NCBI RefSeq assembly: GCF_036323735.1
Contig: NC_086031.1
Span: 33,919,725 to 33,983,724, forward strand
DNA: 64,000 nucleotides
Direction of reading: 5' to 3'
Source of the DNA: Rattus norvegicus
Taxonomy: Eukaryota > Chordata > Mammalia > Rodentia > Muridae
Of this stretch, positions 24,300-36,718 are shown piece after piece. Below the pieces are notes generated by a model. That model was given only the letters and a program-made list of their open reading frames with translations, was not told where the DNA came from and searched no databases. A program made the position numbers and the translations under genes. How positions within the stretch are numbered: position 1 is the stretch's first letter; every line of letters begins with the position of its first letter.

Positions 24300-24860
24300 A
24301 CCCGAAGAGCACGTGGGACCCGTGGTAGTTCAGGGCTGCCCGGAGGGCGGCTAACAAGTGCAACCCCGGCTCCAGATGCCCTCTTTCCCCTGGTCTGTGG
24401 GCACCCCGCTGGGATCTTCTGCCACCAGGCTCACGTGGCTTGGTCCTAGGGGACGAGGTTTCCCGACCAGTAGTGACCGTTCAGGGTGCGTCAGGGCAAG
24501 AACGCTACAGGGGTCCCGGGGACTGTGCACAGCCTAACGCACGCGAGCCGGGACAGGGTCACTCACCTCGGCAGCTGGCCGCTTGGAGGAGCCTTGGCAG
24601 CTGCAGGTCGCGGGAGGAGGCGGTGGCTCGGTCTTAGGCTCCTCCTCTCCTTGCGCCCCGCCCGCCTGTGGGGCCGGACCTGGCAGGGTAGTGGCCACCC
24701 GCCAGCTCTCTGCCGCCGTTTATCCAGCAGTGCCACCCCTTCTGGCCTCAATCGCGGTCCCCGCCCTACACTACAAGTGGAGGAAGCCACCAACCACCAC
24801 CCGACGCGGTTCCCCTAGGGAGTCTCAGAGCCTGTCTTGTCACTTCCTGGTCTGCTCACT
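24300..24860 (-). promoter_or_regulatory. Steap3: CpG-island promoter of Steap3
   Basis: GC-rich, CpG-dense segment in otherwise CpG-poor DNA. On the minus strand it has GC boxes (GGGCGGGG-type) at 24655-24666 and 24757-24766 and an ETS-type CAGGAAGTG at 24842-24850. I see no TATA box near the expected start. This fits a TATA-less housekeeping-style promoter; whether it is bidirectional cannot be told. Confidence 0.78.
24567..24720 (-). other. Steap3: Steap3 non-coding exon 1 (5' end approximate)
   Basis: Minus-strand sequence ending ...CTGCCGAG followed by GTGAGTGACCC, a near-perfect donor, inside the only CpG island of the window and on the Steap3 strand. There is no ATG in the predicted exon, so translation would begin at the ATG of the next exon. 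The transcription start is not visible directly: GC boxes at 24655-24666 and 24757-24766 place it roughly between 24620 and 24740. Assignment to Steap3 is by strand, position and splice fit. Confidence 0.75.
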
Positions 24861-25619
24861 GGCAGGGAGCAGAACCGACCACCAGAACGACGAGGAGGAA
24901 CAGGGAGTGGGGAGATGTGGAGACCTCTGCCCGCCTTCCCCCATTCGAAGAACGCTTAAAATCCAAGGACAGTTTATGATCAAGGTCAAAGTGGTCATTT
25001 AGGCAGCAGGCTAGAGCTGCACATGTGGGTGACAAGTGGGGGTGGGTTTCTTCCCTCTTCTGCAGGGAAATCAGGAACAGCAAACCCCTCCGTCTCCAGC
25101 AAGGGTGTACAGGTTTGCAACCGGAACGGGGTGACTGTAGCTGGATCACATTTGCATCCTCTGACCCCTTAGAAATGACTTTTGCCCTGCTCTCAGAAGT
25201 CTCAGGTTTCAAGGCCCCGTTGGTTTTTGTGGCGGTCCTTCAGGACTCTCTGGGAACTACTTAGAACCCTACATACACCTCTGAGTTCTAAGGTACTATG
25301 CTGCCCTGGGACACTGCCGATGCTGTGTCCCCCCACCCCCCTCAGTGCACCCTGCTTTGTCACACAGCAACACACTAGGGCACAGCATAAAGATGTCGTT
25401 TCAGACTTATGCTATGGCATTTCCTACCTGATACTGATAGCCCCAGAGGCGTTAACTTCATATTGAGTTTATGGGAAACGGGAGCGTGGTTTTCCCCGGC
25501 TCATGGGACATGAGATTTTCTAGACTTCCTAGAGGTCAGAAGAAGGATAGTCCATTAACTCCTACTAAGGGGCTTTGACGTTTACACTGTTCAGGAGGGT
25601 GAGGAACCTATAAGTGTTT
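24861..25619. other. Immediately upstream of Steap3, unique
   Basis: Non-repetitive DNA behind the promoter. No exon with both splice sites recognised. Confidence 0.5.
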
Positions 25620-25925
25620 ATTATGTGTACGTGTGCTGGGGGACGGGCGCATGCACAAATGAGCATGTGTACTTGAGGGGCACAGATCAATGGTAAGGTC
25701 TTCTCTTTACTTGGACACCCACTATATATTTTTGAAACCCTGTCCCTAGCAGACCCTGGAGCTCACTGGTTCAGCTAGGCTAGGCTGGCTGGTGAGCCCT
25801 GGAGTAGTCCTATCTCCTTTGCCCTCTGCTGGGATCACAAGCCTGGTGTGCTGGCTTTTAACATGGGAATTTAGATCCTCCAGCCTGCTGGGCAATGCTT
25901 TACCAATTGAGCATCTCCCTGGTCC
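25620..25925 (-). mobile_element. B3/B4-like SINE, diverged
   Basis: CTGCTGGGATCACAAGCCTG and ACCAATTGAGCATCTCCCTG. Confidence 0.5.
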
Positions 25926-26179
25926 CTTGTTAGTTTTGCTTTGTTTTTGGAATCCGTGCCTCCCTAAGAGGTCCAGATTAGCCTTGAACTTTTAGCAATT
26001 TTCAGCCACAGCTCCCGCCCCGGCAGGGTTTACAGGTGTGAAGCTTCACAGCTCAGTTGGAAGTCACTTTGAGGAATTCTAAGAATCCTGTTTTCCAGGA
26101 AGCCTCAGGGTATCTGGAGATAAGATTTAGGGAGGCCCGAAGAAGGCTGGGCCTCGGGATGGCCTGAAAATATCCAGGG

Positions 26180-26358
26180 AAAACCAACAAGATGGCTTGG
26201 GAGTAAAGGCAGTTCCCATTAATCCTGAGTTCAGTCCCCCATCCCCCAGGACCATGAAGTGAAAAGAGAGAAACACCTTCTAAAAGTTGTCCTCTGACCT
26301 CCATATGTGTACTGTTCAAGCTTGGTACACACACAATAAATGATTTTTTTTTCCCTTA
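26180..26358 (+). mobile_element. B3-like SINE
   Basis: CAAGATGGCTTGGGAGTAAA and GTTGTCCTCTGACCTCCATA. Confidence 0.6.
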
Positions 26359-26819
26359 AAGGTACAGTGGGATGAAGAAGCAGAGTTCTGTGCTCTCTGT
26401 AGAAGGAAATGCTGCTCTTAGGAGTTTCCCTGCTCTCCCAGTAACCCAGAGGTCCCTGAAGCATCCTGAACTTTCTCTTAGCTAGGGGCTTCCTTCACAA
26501 TGTCCATGCCCCACCACCCCTCCCCCTCCCCAACCCACTGCCATCTCTCTGATCTGTCTACTCCACTGACTAGATCCTTTCTAGCCTCCTTCAAGGGTCC
26601 CACTGCCCAAGCATGCTCCAGCAAACACGTCTCTGAGTTCCTGTGGCCATTCTTAGAGGTTCTCTATCCATTCAAGCTATACTACCCCAAGGTGCCACAC
26701 AGGGTTTCAAAGGCTGGGCAAAATTCGAGGGCCGGTCCCTGTCTAGGGCAGACAAGAACAATGTCTGGAGCAGTATGATGCCTTGGCATGTTGCCCACAC
26801 AAGTGCTGGGTCTTGAAAA

Positions 26820-27165
26820 ACTGTCTGAAGAGAAGGCTCAGTCAGTAAAATGCTTGCCTTACAAACATGAGGATCTGGGTTGATCCATATAAAGGCCAGG
26901 CATGATGGCACAGGCTTGTAATCCCAGTGCTAGAAAGGCAGGGATGGGCAAAGCACTAGCCAGCCCACTTCATGAGCACTAGGCCAGTGAGAGACCTCGC
27001 CTCAAACAGCAAGGTAGATGGTACCCTGTGGGACTACACCCAAGGTCTGGCCCTACATCTAAGCACCTATGTGTACAAATCCATCTACACACACACACAT
27101 GCACACACACATGCACACACACACATGCATGAACACACACACATGCATGAACACATATACAAAGA
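26820..27165 (+). mobile_element. B3-like SINE ending in ACATGC repeat
   Basis: AGAAGGCTCAGTCAGTAAAA, GGCTTGTAATCCCAGTGCTA; ends in ACACAC/ACATGC at 27083-27162. Confidence 0.6.
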
Positions 27166-28139
27166 TTCTGTCAGAGAGGGGTCCTGGCTACTCCGCTCTC
27201 CTGTGTACCCACCCAACTGCACTGGAATGTGGCAGATACAGCAGGGGCCATACACAGTGTCTACCCATTCAGTTGCTGGATGGTTTATTTCCAGAGTCCT
27301 TGAGGTAGCTCTTTTGCTTAAACATAAGGCTAGCCCTTTGGCTACGAGGACAAGAGCATCTAGGAGGAAAACCTAAATTCATCTTCTACTTGGCCCAGCA
27401 AGGAGTGGGATATTGTTTGCTTTCCTGTTCTTGAATTGATCCCCCACTTACAGATGAGGACAGAACACATCTGACTCTGTGTAAAAAATAAATATTCTAC
27501 TAGCCTATTAATGCTAGATGGCCACAGGAAGCCGCCATATTTTCTGGCTGCCTTGGTCAAGAGCCAGGCCATTTGAATCTGTTCCTCCCTGGCTGAGGCC
27601 CCAGGAACATCCTATCGTCTAGCTGTGCTCTGTTCCAACTAAGTCAGGCACCAAGAGAGCACCCCCACCCATGCATGGGTGGGTGAGGGGTTCCCTTGTA
27701 TATGTGAGATAAAGGGCACTTGGGTGAAAGATCATGAGGGTGGTCCAGAAAAGTGAGGAATCTTTTGGTATTAACATAACCCAGTGGGTAAAGGCCATCT
27801 CAGACCCACCCAGAGAACCGAGACAGATAGGTGAAGGGGGTGGCTCTGGAAGCTAGCTGGTCTTGGAACCAAAAGTATATTGTCACTATTGTGACCTAGT
27901 ATGGTGTATCACTGGTTACTGTAAGGTGTGGCTTATGGGGACAGTGGGAACCACCTTGAGTATTTCCCCAATCCCTTGCACCTGGATTGCTGCCCCACTA
28001 TAGCAATGTTATAGTTTTATCTTTCTATTCCTCTACTTAAGTGAACTTTAAGATAAGGTCTCAAGTATCTCAGGCTGGCCTTGATACTCCCAAGTGTTTG
28101 GTTTCTGACTCAAAGACTGAGGTGCATATTTTACATATC
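27166..28139. other. Intergenic, no recognised element
   Basis: No coding or repeat signal that I can support. Confidence 0.5.
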
Positions 28140-28490
28140 AAAGCAGACCTGCCCCCAGGTTTTTCCCAGGATCCCTCAGTCCCTACCAGACATATCCTGC
28201 CCCCCAGCCATGAATATTTCAGCTCAGGGGCTGGACCGCCTTTCCCCAGAGGCTCTTCCCTATGCAATCCAGACATTTTTGGTCTCTTGCTCTCCTTCTC
28301 TCTGTGTTCTCCCTTCCCCTGACCCCCACCGCCCCCTGCGGAGACTCCCATGGCCTCAATCCTTGGGGCCAGTGAACTGGCCCAAGAGCAGCTTCCCAGT
28401 AAACCTTTCTTTAATCTAATCTATCTAATCTGACTTGAATTGGCTCATTTCACCACCGGTGGTGGAGAAATAACCTATCACCTGGTACCA
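28140..28490 (+). mobile_element. Possible LTR 3' portion
   Basis: CAGTAAACCTTTCTTTAATC and a following TTTCACCACCGGTGGTGG recall rodent LTR U5 ends. Low certainty. Confidence 0.25.
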
Positions 28491-28539
28491 AAGTTTTTAT
28501 GTGCAATCAATAGTCCTTGCTTGTGGCCAAACATGGAGA

Positions 28540-28641
28540 TGGGGGCCAAATATGGAGGCCAGGCTCAGCAGGTAAGCTGCCAAACTTGCTAACTGAGTCA
28601 GCCCCAGAGCCCACGACTCCTATAAATTGTTCTCTGACCTA

Positions 28642-28678
<37 letters not shown>

Positions 28679-28680
28679 CT
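28540..28680 (+). mobile_element. B3-like SINE fragment with (AC)n
   Basis: GGCTCAGCAGGTAAGCTGCC head; (AC)n 28642-28678. Confidence 0.5.
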
Positions 28681-28959
28681 TAGCAGCCTTCAGACACTCA
28701 GACACTCAGGACCTGCTAAAGCTTCAGGGAAATACTTAGAGCATCCTTCTCTCTGACAGCAGCCATCTTATAGCTTACCTTACTTTCTCCTTTACCGGAT
28801 GATAAGCACACAAGCGGTGTTCCTGACAATGCTGTCCTTAGTACACTATCAATTGGCAAGCTTTTCACTGTGAGCCATGCTTTTGGGGCAAGCTCACCCC
28901 ATCAACACTCAACACACTGGTAATCCTTCTCCCTTTTCCTGTAATCCCGAAAGAATGAG

Positions 28960-29200
28960 GTGGGCTGGGGAGATAGCTGGGTAAGGAAAGTTCTTGAGAT
29001 GCAATCAAGAAGACCAGAATTTGGTTCCCCAAAACTCTCCTCATAGGCACATACACACACAAAGCCAGATGCAGAGGTACAGTGAGGCAGTGACCAATAA
29101 TCCCTGGGTCTCTCTGGCCAGCCAGCCTAGCTAATCCAGTGAACTCCAGGCCAAGTGAGAGGATCTTTAAAAAAGTAAGGCGGAGGTTGAGGCTGACATT

Positions 29201-29253
<53 letters not shown>

Positions 29254-29255
29254 AG
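28960..29255 (+). mobile_element. B3-like SINE with (AC)n tail
   Basis: GGGCTGGGGAGATAGCTGGG head; (AC)n 29205-29251 at its end. Confidence 0.6.
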
Positions 29256-29885
29256 GCATGAATCCACACATGTGCAAGAAGAGAGCGTGCACTTGCTTGC
29301 AGGAAACATGCCTCCCTGGACTTCTGGGGTTTCTGAGAAAGGAACCCTAGCACCTGGAATCAGTTCATGCTCAGGAAAGTTGCATACGGTACCTACTGTG
29401 TCTTCCATTCCCAGCTTCCTCCCTGCCACACAGACCCCAGCTCACCAGGTCTAGAGAAGGCTGCACTGTCTTTCTTCCCGGGTGACTTTCCACAGCTCTC
29501 TGAGGGGATGGAGGGCCAAGAGTCCTGCTGCCCGTGGGCCTCTGCAGCCATTTTCTCTGAAGCTGGGTGGTTGGAGCTCACTGCAATGATTGAGCAGTGG
29601 TAAACAGTGTGAGCCAAGCTCCAGACAAGCAGGTCACGGCCCCGCCCAGGACCTGGTGGGATGTGGAGGGTGCTGGTCAATGACCTCAGGTCAGCGGCAA
29701 GCATACCGAGGTCAAAGGTGGACACAAAGCCTCTAGTAGGAAGGTTGGGATTCCCCCTGCCCTCTTGTTCTCTACGTCCTGGGACTGGGTCCTGCAAAAG
29801 GAGGGGAGAGGAGGGAAGCGGCCCACATTTGCCAAACTGGTAACCGTGCCACTTTGAGAACTCAGCAAAAGGACTAGATCAGAGA

Positions 29886-30005
29886 TGGATGTAAAGTCAC
29901 ACGCCTTTACTCCTAGCCCTCAGAGGTGGAGGCGGAAGCAGGCAGCTCTCTGTGAGTTCAAGGCCAGTCACTGCTACACAGTGAGACCTCATCTGTCAAA
30001 ACAAA
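29886..30005 (+). mobile_element. B1 SINE
   Basis: CACGCCTTTACTCCTAGCCC, GGAGGCGGAAGCAGGCAGCT and GAGTTCAAGGCCAGTCACTG match B1. Confidence 0.75.
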
Positions 30006-30180
30006 AAGGCCAAGGAGGAAACTCAGAAGGTGACTGCTGTGAAGTCAAAACCTGACAACCAGAGTTCCATCTCTGGGAAAAACTCCTTTAAGTTGTCCTC
30101 TGACCTCCACATGTGCACCCCCACATATATACACAATAAGTAAATAAAGGTAATAAAATATTAATGTAATAAAAATTTAA
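30005..30180 (+). mobile_element. B3-like SINE
   Basis: GACAACCAGAGTTCCATCTC and GTCCTCTGACCTCCACATGT, A-rich end. Confidence 0.55.
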
Positions 30181-31302
30181 GAACAAAAGAACAGATCAGG
30201 CCAATCTTTCAGATAACAGAGTGACTCACCATCATAAGTTGAGATGTGGCATACCGGAGATTTGAACCAGTTTCCCCTGAACCATGGGTCACCTATAACC
30301 ACTCCTTCCTAGGTGGAGGGCTCCAGTAAGCAGTGGCCTCCTCCCCTTGGGAGAATCCTTTAGCTCAAGGTCTGAGATAATGAGTGTGAGGCCTCTCAGG
30401 GGTGGTGCATGCTGAATGACTCCGGGGAGATAATGCTCTCCCACAGGCACCAGACCATGAACCCCACCCTGCTTAGGGAGAGCTCAGCAGCTGTCCCCGG
30501 CCTTTTAACAACAAGGCAGCAGCTTTATGCTTCAACTCCCCACAATCACCCAGCTATTAAGTAAGTACATGGAATATCAGATAAGTCACCAAGAGTTGTC
30601 TGCCTGGTGTCACTGACTCCATATACACCCATACCGGCTGAGCATGCTTCAGAACTTGGTGTCTACACACAGGAGAAACCCAGGCCTGGAAAGATAAAGA
30701 CAGCAATGGCCTAAGACCTGCTGTGTGTCCAGGGCTCTGTGCTCTAACCAGTCAGTAGGGCCTCTAGGGTAAAGGAGAAACAAGAGGCACCTCGGTCTGC
30801 AGAGTCACCGGTGAGTATAGAACACGCATGGGTTCTGCCCCTTGGGGCCGAGGTTCCAGGTGTCCTCTGTCATGCCTGACGTTGGCAGGATACTGCAATT
30901 GCCCGTCAGGACCTCATGCTTATAAGGCCATTTTCCCAGCCCCTCTCAGGCTCTTCACCGGCCAACTAGAGGTACCTTAGGTCCTCGAATTAGAGACACC
31001 CCACTACAGCAAAAGCTACTGGGAAAGACTCCATCCTGTGACAGGCTGGGGGACCTTAGAAGTTCTCCAGCCCTCCAGGCAGGAATGAAGATATTCTCTT
31101 TAGCGCTAAGACAATTGAAGGAATAGACAAGAAATTGGAATTTCCCCAGGAACCTTGTGCTGGGAGAAGAAAAAGCCTGAAGTCTGGAGGCCTTTGGGGA
31201 AACTAGTTTCCTGGAAAGAGATGTCCCACAGCTCTGACACCATATCACACCACCTTGGGAGGAGGGACTGAGGCCCAACAACCACCACAAGCAGGCCCGC
31301 AC
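30181..31302. other. Intergenic, mostly unique
   Basis: No SINE recognised. An LTR-like polyadenylation motif (GAATAAAGCTTC, about 31454) lies beyond its right end. Confidence 0.5.
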
Positions 31303-31360
31303 GTGACCAGGGCTTCCTAGCCAGGCATGCCGTGACCAGGGCTTCCTAGCCAGGCATGCC
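31303..31360. repeat. Perfect 29-bp tandem duplication
   Basis: Two identical units, 31303-31331 and 31332-31360, each starting GTGACCAGGGCTTCCTAGCC. Confidence 0.97.
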
Positions 31361-31539
31361 TCTCGCCCCCCTTTTAAACTTAAACTGCATGTCAGAACCT
31401 GAAGGATGGAGCACTGGACTTCTTGTTTGTTCCTCCTTCCAACACTACTACATTGAATAAAGCTTCTTCCTCTGCTTTATTGTGTGACATATTTGTCCTG
31501 AGAAGATACAACAGGAGCACACCAGATTAGGAGCCCACA

Positions 31540-31546
31540 AAGACCA

Positions 31547-31585
<39 letters not shown>

Positions 31586-31671
31586 CACACTGTTTGAATG
31601 AGTCAGGGATCTATAAAGTAAAAGACCTTATAGAATGAATATCTCTCTATACACACAAAGACAGACAGACA

Positions 31672-31708
<37 letters not shown>

Positions 31709-32135
31709 AAGATTTATTAGAATGACTTACAGAATGTAGTCTAGCTGGATATGAAGCAAAAACCCAGTAGTTGCTCAGTCCACAAGGCTGGATAATTCGG
31801 CTGGTCTTCAGTAAATGCTGTAATCCCAAAGAAGTAGGCCCCAATGCCAGTGAAGGAAGGAATGGGCTAGCAAGGTGAGGGCGACCGAGCAAAGGGCATG
31901 TCTGTGTCCTTATACCTTCCAGCAGAAGGTGTGGCCCAGATTAAAGGTGTGTCTTCCCATCACAAGATCTGGATTAAAGGCGTATTTGTCTTCTCACATC
32001 AAAGGTCTGGACTAGAAGTGGATTCACCTACTTCAAACCAAGCAAAAATAATCTCTCACTGGTATGCCCTCCATTGTTTTGATTGTAGTTCATTCCAGAT
32101 ATATTCACTTTGCAGCCAAGGATAGCCATAACACC
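31540..32135 (-). mobile_element. Rodent interspersed repeat with internal TG/CA tracts
   Basis: Shares TTGCTCAGTCCACAAGGCTG, AGATTAAAGGTGTG and TAGTTCATTCCAGATATA with the copies at 44335-45020 (first part) and 63241-63726. Microsatellites at 31550-31590 and 31673-31708 sit inside. Confidence 0.55.
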
Positions 32136-32177
32136 ACCCAAGTTCAACGTGATGGACCAATGAGTTTTATTGGGGTT

Positions 32178-32471
32178 GTGTCTTAGACACTATTCTATTG
32201 CTGTGAAGAGACACCATGACCAAGATAATTTTTATTTAAAAAGGCATTTAATTGGGGACTTGCTTACAGTTTCAGAGGTTTAGTCCATTATTATCATGGC
32301 AAGGAACATGGTGGCAGGCAGGTGCTGGAGCAGTACCTGAGAATTTTATATCCTGACCTGCAGGCAGATAGAGGAAGAGGAAGAGGGGGAGAGGGAGGGA
32401 GAAGGAGAGAAAGGGAGAGGGAGGAAGAAGAAGAGGAGGGAGGAGGAGGAGGAGAGAGAGGGGGGGGGAGA
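32178..32471 (-). mobile_element. Rodent repeat, left half, split by the ERVK-type element
   Basis: Starts TGTGTCTTAGACACTATTCT and runs into a GA-rich tract at 32360-32470. The continuation is at 36924-37140. Confidence 0.6.
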
Positions 32472-33250
32472 TGTCCAGCGGGGACCCAGTTATTCAGGGT
32501 CCCGAAAGGGCGCTACCCTTGGACCTAATGGGGGGGCAAGAGAAGAAGGAGACTAAGCAAAGTTCTGTTGTCAAGGTCTTTCCCAGGACAGTTCAGGATT
32601 GGTCATTCTTCTCTGGAACAACCAGCAGGCAATGGAACCATGTCTGAGATCTGCAGAACCAGGACAGAGTTCCGCAGTCCACAGCAGCTTCACGCAGATG
32701 GCATTCCTGTGAAACTACAGACTACAAAATGACAACACCAGTCAAGGCAGCAAGAGTCACCAGGGGAATGAGGGGGGCAGGGGTAACAGCTGGAGTCCAG
32801 TCTTCTCCAGAAAGCAGCAGTGCACAGAGGGTTGGAGTGCAGACCGCGGTGGGATGGGACACAATGACTGCAGCAACGCCAGAATTTCTGTGATGACAAA
32901 AGATGAGGGGGAATCCTCCATCTTCCTCCAAGGGCACAGGAATGACTCCAGGGACCCGAACCAGGAGAGCTGAATCTTCATGCTCCCAGGATCAGCAAGT
33001 CTCACCAGCCACTCAGGCAGCTGGCACACTCCTGTAGCATCCTGTAGAAAAAACACAAACATTCCCTCTTCCCCATATAGAATATCTGAACAGGATCATG
33101 CCAATATGTGGATCTTTCTATTTCACCTAGGCAGAAGTATGCCTAGTCGTAGGGTGCCATAAACTCAGAGTGTTCCTTGCCATCCAAATTTTAAAATTGG
33201 AAATAAAAGGAGTATTATTAAATAATTGTATAGCATACAGGGATATAACT
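32472..33250 (-). repeat. 3' LTR of the ERVK-type element (inner end approximate)
   Basis: On the minus strand it runs from just after the purine tract to an end reading ...GGGGACCCCGCTGGACA. The terminal 110 bases match the right-hand LTR remnant; a TTGCC present there is missing here. The U3 start is uncertain (33239 to 33250). Confidence 0.65.
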
Positions 33251-33260
33251 CCCCCTTTTT
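33251..33260 (-). other. Candidate polypurine tract
   Basis: AAAAAGGGGG on the minus strand, next to the inner end of the 3' LTR. Placement fits plus-strand priming; exact LTR boundary unclear. Confidence 0.45.
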
Positions 33261-36200
33261 ATTTATTAAGATATTGTTAAGATATTATTTATTAAGATAA
33301 GTCCTTGAGGATTAAATTGAGGACACTGAGCACTTGTATTTATAAATTGACTTTTATACCAAATTATTATCTCCAGCATTATTGTTTTGGTGATATAAAG
33401 AATGAGATTTTTTGACTAGTTGTTCCTATGTAAGGCCTATAATCTGCCTGGTATCATTGTCCTCCCTTGCTAAGGGGTCCAGGCAATCCAGTTTGTGTTC
33501 TTAAATGGCCTATAAAGGAACAGTACTTAGTGCTCTTAACCACTAAGCTATCTCTCCAGCCCCTCACCAGCTTTATTTACCTAAACATAAGCATTAATTA
33601 GAAATGCCAAATCCTGTAATATTGTCCAGATTCAGTCGTACTAGAAATCCCTGAGCTGGCAGGGTGAGGCTGGGAGTTGAAAGTAAGCAATGTAGTCTTC
33701 CTCTTTTTGTGAGGGTGTGTTATCAACTCCATTACCATTTTTAAAGAGCTGGGTCTATGGTTTTCTTTAGTTGTCTGAGCCAGAGCACTGAAAGGACAGT
33801 GAGTTGTCAGACATTCACACTGAAATCATCACTCACTGATTTCAAGTAGAAAACCTGCCTCTAATAAAGCATTAAGTAATTGTAAAATTTGAGGGCTAGT
33901 AGTATCTAAGAAAAGAAAACTTTTTAATTAATTGTAAACCATATGCCACACATTGGCTATCAGTATATGAATTGAAAGCTTGTTTTTTTTTTTTTTAAAT
34001 TTTAAAAACAGTGGCTACAGCACGTAATTTAATAATCTGTGCTGAAGCAGGGGAAACTGAAGAGAATAAACAAGCGATCCAATCATACATGTAGCCTTTT
34101 CATTAGATGAGCCACCTATAAATATAGTAAGCACATTTTCTATGGGTTGCATGCACAAATTTACAGTAAATACAAAAGCATGCAAAGAATAAAATTATCA
34201 ACTTTGCCTGAAAAATTTGTATATGTGATAGGCCAGATATCAGTATTTTGTAATAACCAATTTAATTGCTGTTTGGAATAAGATATGTTTTACCAGGTTT
34301 CTTTTTTAAAATACTTTCAAGACTCTAGCCTACAATTCTGTATTAACACAACTGAAGCTTTATCTCCAATGAGGATAACAAAGGCCTAAGTCCTCTGCTA
34401 AGGTGAGGTACTTAGCCAATTAACATATCCTTAGAAGCTTTAAATTAGTTTCAAATATTCTTTTCTGGAGTAGTGTAACAGCTACTCCCCAAATATTAAA
34501 GCTCATTTAGAGAGCAAAGGTTTGTAGTAAAAATTTCCATATACACTGAAAGATGTAAAGTTTTAACTTCTTACATCGAAGTAGTGACAAAATTACATAA
34601 TATAAGGCTATTAGCCATTTTTTTGTAAAATTTTTAATGATATCACTTTATGGGCTCTCTAAAATTATAAGCAAGCTCATGAAATGAAAACTCACAATTG
34701 CCAGGACGTAAACAAATTGTATAAAATCAGCCCTCTAAATCTATCTTGAAATGGCAGTTGGAGTAAGCAAACAAACTGTAATGCTCTCACAAGTTCCAAA
34801 ACCTCATCAATCCTTTGTAAATCTTGTAACAATCTCTATCTGTTTGATTTTTTCTTAATTATAAATAAGTTTGAGTTAGTCAATGTAACACTGGCAATCT
34901 TTAATCACTATCTTTAAGTTCTCCTTATAACACCAGAGCACAGCCACAACTTTGGAATGTCACCTGAGTTCTGAGTATGTGACTAGGCAGCTGTCCTTCA
35001 GGCAGTGGAATTAGCATCAAAATATAGGTAACTTCAGGGCAAACCACAACTTTGGAAAGCAAAACTCAACCTCCCAACAACCTAGTCTCTAAAATCTAGT
35101 CTCCAAAACACCGAGTCTATCCTTCATGCTACAAAGTTTGACTGCCAATTCCTACATATGAACGCACGATGGTGCAGTCTCCGATGCCTCAACAAAGAGA
35201 CATTGCCCTAAATTCTTTTAGAAGCCTGGTTTCTAGAATAAGAATTCCATAAAAATATTATCTCAATTTAGACCTATTTCCCTAGGCTGGCTCATGCCAC
35301 ATGTTGTCTAGAATGACTTCATCCAAATTACAGTTTTAGGCCAACTTTCTGTTACCAATGTTACACCTTTTTAACCATATCCAATAACTTAAAAGCCAAT
35401 AATCCATGACCAAGGCATGTAGAGCATATTTATACATTTAGAACCAGTCAGAAACAAAATTGAAGTGGCTACACATGTCTTTAATATTTAGACCAAGCAC
35501 CATTTTTACTTTTCTAGCTGTGATTTTAAGAGAAGCACCTTGTCACCTGCTAAGTCTAATAATAAGTCAGGGATTTTTCTAAGAGAAACAGCCATCAGCT
35601 CCCTACCATAGAAGCTGAGGAGCTAGCTGTTGGCGCCTGCAGACGCTCAGTCCCCGGGCAGCTTCTCCAACTGACCTAGGCTCCTAGCTACAGATACAGG
35701 GCTCCAAAGGCCGATTGAAACTGTTTTTTATTCATTTTTTCCCTTTTTTTTTTTTTTTGAAATGAGTTAAAACCAAGTCAAGGTGTGAACGATTGGCAGA
35801 TAAAGTTTTTACCATTTTTTCTTTTGAACATGAAACATAAAACATTTAAACAACGAGAAACAAAAACCACAGACATAAACTGACAGACATGGACAGCTTG
35901 GTGCACCAAGGAGAGACAACAGACATAGAGGGGAAAAACTAGATGGTGTCCCACCGAAGGGACCCAGATATCCTCCCTATGGAGCCCAGAACCAGACATA
36001 AGCATTTCTCCAATAGGAGCCCGCAGAGAGGCAGGACGTCTCCGGCCTTTCTTCTGTTCCCAGGAGAGCTCTGAAAGTTTTTCTCTTTCTCCAAAGCATC
36101 CACGGGGAGTCCGGGAGGACTGTTTTTCCCAGACCCATTCTCTCTCATGTCTAGGGTGTAAACTATCTCTAATCAGGGTCCAAAGACTAAAACATAACTC

Positions 36201-36290
36201 TAAAAGAACGCATACACACACAAAAACACTTTACCATTACCTTGTCCCTTTTTTATTACAAGTTTTACTTACTCTAGCCCAAATCATCAA
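33260..36290 (-). other. AT-rich non-coding interior of the ERVK-type element
   Basis: Strikingly AT-rich compared with its surroundings and without an appreciable open frame over about 33.2-35.7 kb. A short minus-strand SINE fragment lies at about 33520-33563. Nothing else is recognised. Confidence 0.5.
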
Positions 36291-36558
36291 GGCCTTTTCT
36301 AGCCCATCTTACCCCAATAACTGAAAAATGCCGCGGATACTGGGTCACCGGCTTTCAAGAGTTTATTAATGTCTTGACCCACCTTATTCCAAGTAAGGGG
36401 GTGTATATCGGGGCCACTTAAAACTAGCCAAGGACACTTTTCATCAACAAAACAAAAAAAATTTTATTAAATCCTTTTTCTTAATTCTTTCCTCTCTCCC
36501 TGAGTGAGTGCTTGATCTCTCCTATGAATCAAGCCTCCTTAGACAATACCTTCCCCAT
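36290..36558 (-). pseudogene. Possible relic of a gag leader
   Basis: About 140 bases after the primer site an ATG-GGG start (Met-Gly, as in myristoylated Gag proteins) opens at 36558 but meets TGA after nine codons, and further stops follow. I see no intact capsid or zinc-knuckle region beyond. It is described only as a broken remnant; chance resemblance is possible. Confidence 0.25.
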
Positions 36559-36698
36559 GGCGATGGGACGACACTTATCACTTATTCAACCGGTCTTACT
36601 TCCCTCTCCAGCGATGCATGAGCGATGCAGCCTGAAGAGTCCTCAATCTCTCCGAGGATCTCCTGTCTCCGTCGTCCGGTAGTTGGCCATACTTCGGG

Positions 36699-36716
36699 GT
36701 CCCTGTTCAGGCGCCA
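36699..36716 (-). other. Primer-binding site, tRNA-Lys type
   Basis: Minus strand reads TGGCGCCTGAACAGGGAC, one base from the canonical Lys3 primer-binding site. It is two bases from the LTR end, where a primer site belongs. Confidence 0.75.
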
Positions 36717-36718
36717 TT

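Larger units (their letters stand above)
1875..24566 (-). other. Steap3: Steap3 intron 1 (22.7 kb)
   Basis: The intron is inferred between the coding-exon acceptor at 1875 and the donor GTGAGT at 24566-24561. It carries SINEs of several families, microsatellites and two unusual inverted duplications (see those entries). I saw no convincing coding exon in it on either strand. Long first introns of this kind often hold enhancers; the best candidate is about 17410-17910. Confidence 0.8.

Noticed and set aside
24486..25002. Overlapping plus-strand frames in the CpG island
   Set aside because: Low stop frequency in GC-rich DNA. No conserved domain seen, and the strand is opposite to Steap3.
35778..36221. 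147-codon minus-strand frame in the LTR element
   Set aside because: No recognisable retroviral domain, and the length is within chance expectation.
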